A stretch of DNA of 9,259 nt from an uncultured Bacillota bacterium (lineage in GTDB: Bacteria; Bacillota_I; Bacilli_A; RF39; UBA660), in assembly GCA_947165195.1 (NCBI GenBank), contig CAMUZJ010000042.1:1-9259 (forward strand). The letters run 5' to 3'. The notes under the pieces were generated by a model that made no database searches, was not told the origin of the DNA, and worked only from the letters and a program-made list of their open reading frames with translations. The translations under genes and the position numbers were made by a program. Shown here one piece after another: positions 7,481 to 9,259 of this stretch (its first letter is position 1; each line of letters begins with the position of its first letter).

Positions 7481-8163
7481 ATCATTTGTCTTACTATGTA
7501 ACTTCCTATTAAAATTCCAGCACTAGAAGGTACAAAAGCACTACTTCCCGGTGTTCTAGTACTAGTCTTCACTGGTAATTCGAAAGAAGAGCATACCATC
7601 ACTTTTTTATTAATATGTTCTTCTTTTACGTATTTTCTTAGGATTTTAGCAAGTGGATCATTTATTGTTTTTCGAATGTCTACAATATCTAATTTGGTAG
7701 GGTCTAGTTTATTTCCTGTTCCCATACTACTGATAAATGGAATATCTTTTTCTATACATTTTTTAATGACTAGTTTTTTTACAGTCATTGTATCACAAGC
7801 ATCTACAAAGTAGTCTATTTTTTCTTTGAATAATTCATCAAAGTTATCTTCTGTTATAAAATTACTATTTTTTATAACAATACATTTCGGATTAATTTCT
7901 TTTATTCTTTTTTCTAATACATCTACTTTTTTTCTGCCAATCGTAGATGTTAAGGCAATGATTTGTCTATTGATGTTTGTTTCATCAACGGTGTCAAAAT
8001 CAACAATAATTAGTTTTCCAATTCCACTACGAGCAAGGGACTCTACTACATATCCTCCTACTCCTCCACAGCCTAATACCAATACACATTTTTGTGCTAG
8101 TAGTTGGATATTTTCTTCTCCAATAATTTTTTCTAATCTTGCTACTCTAGGATTACTTGTCAT
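7468..8163 (-). CDS. tcdA: tRNA threonylcarbamoyladenosine dehydratase (TcdA/YrvM, ThiF-E1-like)
   Basis: The family activates the carboxylate of t6A at tRNA position 37 with ATP and cyclises it to the hydantoin ct6A, helping decoding of ANN codons. Start chosen at ATG 8163 (231 residues), which has an AGAGGGAG SD and lies 13 bases after the preceding gene's stop; upstream in-frame ATGs lie within that gene and lack a good SD. Motifs: N-terminal RVARLEKIIG; nucleotide-binding GCGGVGG (31-37); SLARSGIGKL; VDFDTVDETNINRQ (54-67) with Asp, Asn and Arg of the E1-like adenylation site; DACDT (121-125); the TcdA-specific SSMGTGNKLDPT (145-156); INDPLAKILR; C-terminal SSAFVPSSAG. It lacks the catalytic-Cys and ubiquitin-fold parts of MoeB/ThiF partners, and no ThiS or MoaD gene is adjacent, so TcdA is preferred over ThiF. 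It is co-directional with the 262-aa gene, as second gene of a likely operon. Confidence 0.93.
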   Translation of the reverse strand: MTSNPRVARLEKIIGEENIQLLAQKCVLVLGCGGVGGYVVESLARSGIGKLIIVDFDTVDETNINRQIIALTSTIGRKKVDVLEKRIKEINPKCIVIKNSNFITEDNFDELFKEKIDYFVDACDTMTVKKLVIKKCIEKDIPFISSMGTGNKLDPTKLDIVDIRKTINDPLAKILRKYVKEEHINKKVMVCSSFELPVKTSTRTPGSSAFVPSSAGILIGSYIVRQMIEKL

Positions 8164-8176
8164 ATTCTCCCTCTTT

Positions 8177-8965
8177 TTATTCCTCATTATTTTTATCTTC
8201 TTGCTCTTTTTGAGCATTTGATTTAATCAAGTTTAACGGCTCATTATATATCATCTTAGAAATATAGGATAATTTTTTATAAATATCACTATTTCCTAGT
8301 GCTGTTTCATAATAATTTTTTAAATTTTTATAATCTCTTGTATGAATAATTTCTAATGCTTTGATAGCATCTTCAATACTAGATTCTGGAATAGTAGTAT
8401 CTTTAACTACGGTACAATCAAAATTTCTAATAAATTGAATGGTATCTGTTAAATCGGCTATTCCTGCTCTTTCAAATAGTTCTGGCCATTTAGAAGTATC
8501 TCTTACTTCTTTTACAATACGTTGTAGTATTGCAATTTTTTCTTCTGTTAAATTATCTCCTAATCCTATTTTTTTAAATGATAGGTATCGTCCTTTATTA
8601 CTTCTAGGAGACTCTTTTCTCATATCTGTTAATACTCTTCCATATAAGTTATCTAGTCCATCACTGACTCTTTTTGGAGGAGGGGATACTTGATATACGT
8701 CATATAGTGAAGTATTATTTTCCTCTTTCGTAGTAACAATATAATCTCTTTGATAAAGCATAGAATTATTTCTTACAAAGTTTAGGGCTTCTCTATCTCC
8801 ACAGCTAGCTGTATAAATAGATTCGGATAGTTTTTTACCATTTACAATAATTTCACTACTATCTACATTTTCAAAAGCTACTCCAGTGTGTATTTTTTGT
8901 GCGTCTTTTAAAGTAACTTGTACATTTAAGATTCTGTTTTTATTAACGATTGGTAAAATAAGCAT
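8177..8965 (-). CDS. Uncharacterised 262-aa protein between 6S RNA and tcdA
   Basis: Not recognised. ATG 8965 is preceded by GAGGTG (8976-8971) five bases upstream, and a strong promoter lies just before it, so both start and expression are well supported. No signal peptide or membrane helix. The N-terminal part (about 1-95) looks beta-rich (ILPIV, ILNVQVTL, EIIVNGKKL); about 93-130 is a basic Pro/Arg/Lys stretch (SPPPKR, MRKESPRSNKGR); about 140-245 is mostly helical, with LTEEKIAILQRIVKEVR and a Tyr-rich KNLKNYYETAL segment; the last 15 residues are a charged tail. The stop TAA is 13 bases before the tcdA start and the tcdA SD follows it directly, so the two are very likely cotranscribed. 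That hints at, but does not prove, a link to tRNA modification or translation. No catalytic motif is seen. Confidence 0.85.
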   Translation of the reverse strand: MLILPIVNKNRILNVQVTLKDAQKIHTGVAFENVDSSEIIVNGKKLSESIYTASCGDREALNFVRNNSMLYQRDYIVTTKEENNTSLYDVYQVSPPPKRVSDGLDNLYGRVLTDMRKESPRSNKGRYLSFKKIGLGDNLTEEKIAILQRIVKEVRDTSKWPELFERAGIADLTDTIQFIRNFDCTVVKDTTIPESSIEDAIKALEIIHTRDYKNLKNYYETALGNSDIYKKLSYISKMIYNEPLNLIKSNAQKEQEDKNNEE

Positions 8966-8984
8966 ACTATCACCTCAAGGGGAT

Positions 8985-9013
8985 ATTATACCAAAAGTAA
9001 TGTGTTTTTACAA
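8985..9013 (-). promoter_or_regulatory. SigA-type promoter of the 262-aa gene and tcdA
   Basis: On the minus strand, TTGTAA (9013-9008) and a perfect TATAAT (8990-8985) are 17 bases apart. Transcription would start near 8978, just ahead of the SD GAGGTG. The -35 begins right after the T-run of the 6S RNA terminator, so the protein operon is a separate transcript. Confidence 0.8.
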
Positions 9014-9014
9014 C

Positions 9015-9027
9015 AAAAAAATCAGGA
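9015..9027 (-). terminator. 3' end of 6S RNA: closing-stem arm plus T-run
   Basis: The closing-stem arm UCCUGA (9027-9022) is followed on the minus strand by seven T (9021-9015). Its partner is the 5' end of the RNA about 165 nt away, so the terminator is long-range rather than a compact hairpin. Confidence 0.55.
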
Positions 9028-9197
9028 TTGATACGTCCTAGCTAACGATAAAACCTGCGCGTTTCCACAGGTGGGTGTCCTTACGCTATCTTTAGGATTC
9101 TTAAATAAATTTAAGCATTCAACACCAATAGCTGATCAAAACTCCCGTATCGTTACTTTAGTCGGTTTTATAAGAAGCCGGTCTCGCATCTCCTGAC
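9015..9197 (-). ncRNA. ssrS: 6S RNA (regulator of RNA polymerase)
   Basis: 6S RNA binds housekeeping RNA polymerase by mimicking an open promoter. The transcript bounded by promoter and T-run is about 183 nt, a normal 6S size. A long irregular closing stem joins the ends: UCAGGA (9196-9191) with UCCUGA (9027-9022), then GAUGCG (9190-9185) with CGUAUC (9035-9030), then CC and GGCU with AGCU and GG. Within the large central bubble, the 3' side holds a hairpin (9072-9066 with 9059-9053) preceded by GGACACCCACCU, a block I recognise from 6S RNAs. An apical stem pairs GCUAU (9132-9128) with AUAGC (9089-9085) and ends in a six-pair hairpin (9115-9100). The 5' bubble side carries GAGUUUUGAUCAGC, which resembles the pRNA template of B. 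subtilis 6S-1 as I recall it. Location upstream of tcdA/yrvM matches the aspS-6S-yrvM locus of Bacillus. A covariance-model search was not possible here. Confidence 0.8.
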
Positions 9198-9203
9198 AAT
9201 TTT

Positions 9204-9232
9204 ATTGTATCATACTCTATTTTTAGAGACAA
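9204..9232 (-). promoter_or_regulatory. SigA-type promoter of 6S RNA
   Basis: On the minus strand, TTGTCT (9232-9227) and TACAAT (9209-9204) are 17 bases apart, with TG one base before the -10. The predicted start near 9197 coincides with the beginning of the closing stem. This fixes the RNA to the minus strand. Confidence 0.8.
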
Positions 9233-9259
9233 TAGATTTGGCACTTATTTTACATTTCA
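9233..9259. other. Right edge, nothing identifiable
   Basis: The last 27 bases are AT-rich sequence upstream of the 6S promoter. By synteny with Bacillus an aspS gene might lie further right, but no coding signal can be seen in this short piece. Confidence 0.3.

Noticed and set aside
8164..8217. Longer N-terminus for TcdA (ATG at 8217 or 8193)
   Set aside because: It would lie within the preceding gene and add a Lys-rich leader absent from the family; ATG 8163 has the better SD and spacing.
7826..8693. Plus-strand open frames opposite tcdA and the 262-aa gene
   Set aside because: They are antisense to well-supported genes with motifs and SD sequences, and have none of their own.
9015..9200. 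T-box, tmRNA or RNase P instead of 6S RNA
   Set aside because: There is no T-box GGGTGGnACC motif, no tmRNA tRNA-like end with CCA, and no RNase P core motifs; the 5'-3' closing stem with a central bubble fits 6S.

Overview
The window is strongly AT-rich, uses the standard code (no in-frame TGA read as Trp; all visible stops are TAA or TAG), and has short spacers, canonical SD sequences and SigA-type promoters with 17-bp spacing. Together with a LexA of Bacillus type, a proofreading-dead PolA and a polA-mutM gene pair, this points to a low-GC Firmicute (Bacillota), possibly one of the reduced-genome Bacilli close to Mollicutes. The exact lineage cannot be read from the sequence.

Left block (1-4942, minus strand, transcribed leftward): polA (DNA polymerase I), then mutM (Fpg DNA glycosylase), then the 5' 437 codons of pyk (pyruvate kinase), which runs out of the window. 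polA and mutM form a DNA-repair pair also adjacent in Bacillus; pyk has its own extended -10 promoter just after mutM. Centre (4943-5713): lexA is divergent from polA. A 12/14 match to the Firmicute LexA box sits on the -35 of the lexA promoter, so lexA is probably autoregulated. The LexA protein keeps its DNA-binding domain and nucleophilic serine, but it has Ala-Ser instead of Ala-Gly at the self-cleavage position and Arg instead of the catalytic Lys. A bidirectional terminator separates lexA from the next convergent gene.

Right block (5706-9259, minus strand, transcribed leftward): a 6S RNA gene at the far right with its own promoter and terminator, then an unrecognised 262-aa gene with its own promoter, then tcdA (the yrvM homologue, tRNA ct6A dehydratase), then an unrecognised 568-aa protein with a charged Pro/Glu/Lys-rich linker and its own promoter. 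The 6S RNA upstream of tcdA recalls the Bacillus subtilis aspS-6S-yrvM locus, here with an extra gene inserted.

I found no mobile element, CRISPR array, tRNA or rRNA. The points most worth a second look are the apparently cleavage-defective LexA, an unusual Lys in place of the active-site Thr of pyruvate kinase, the 6S RNA locus, and the two uncharacterised proteins around tcdA.
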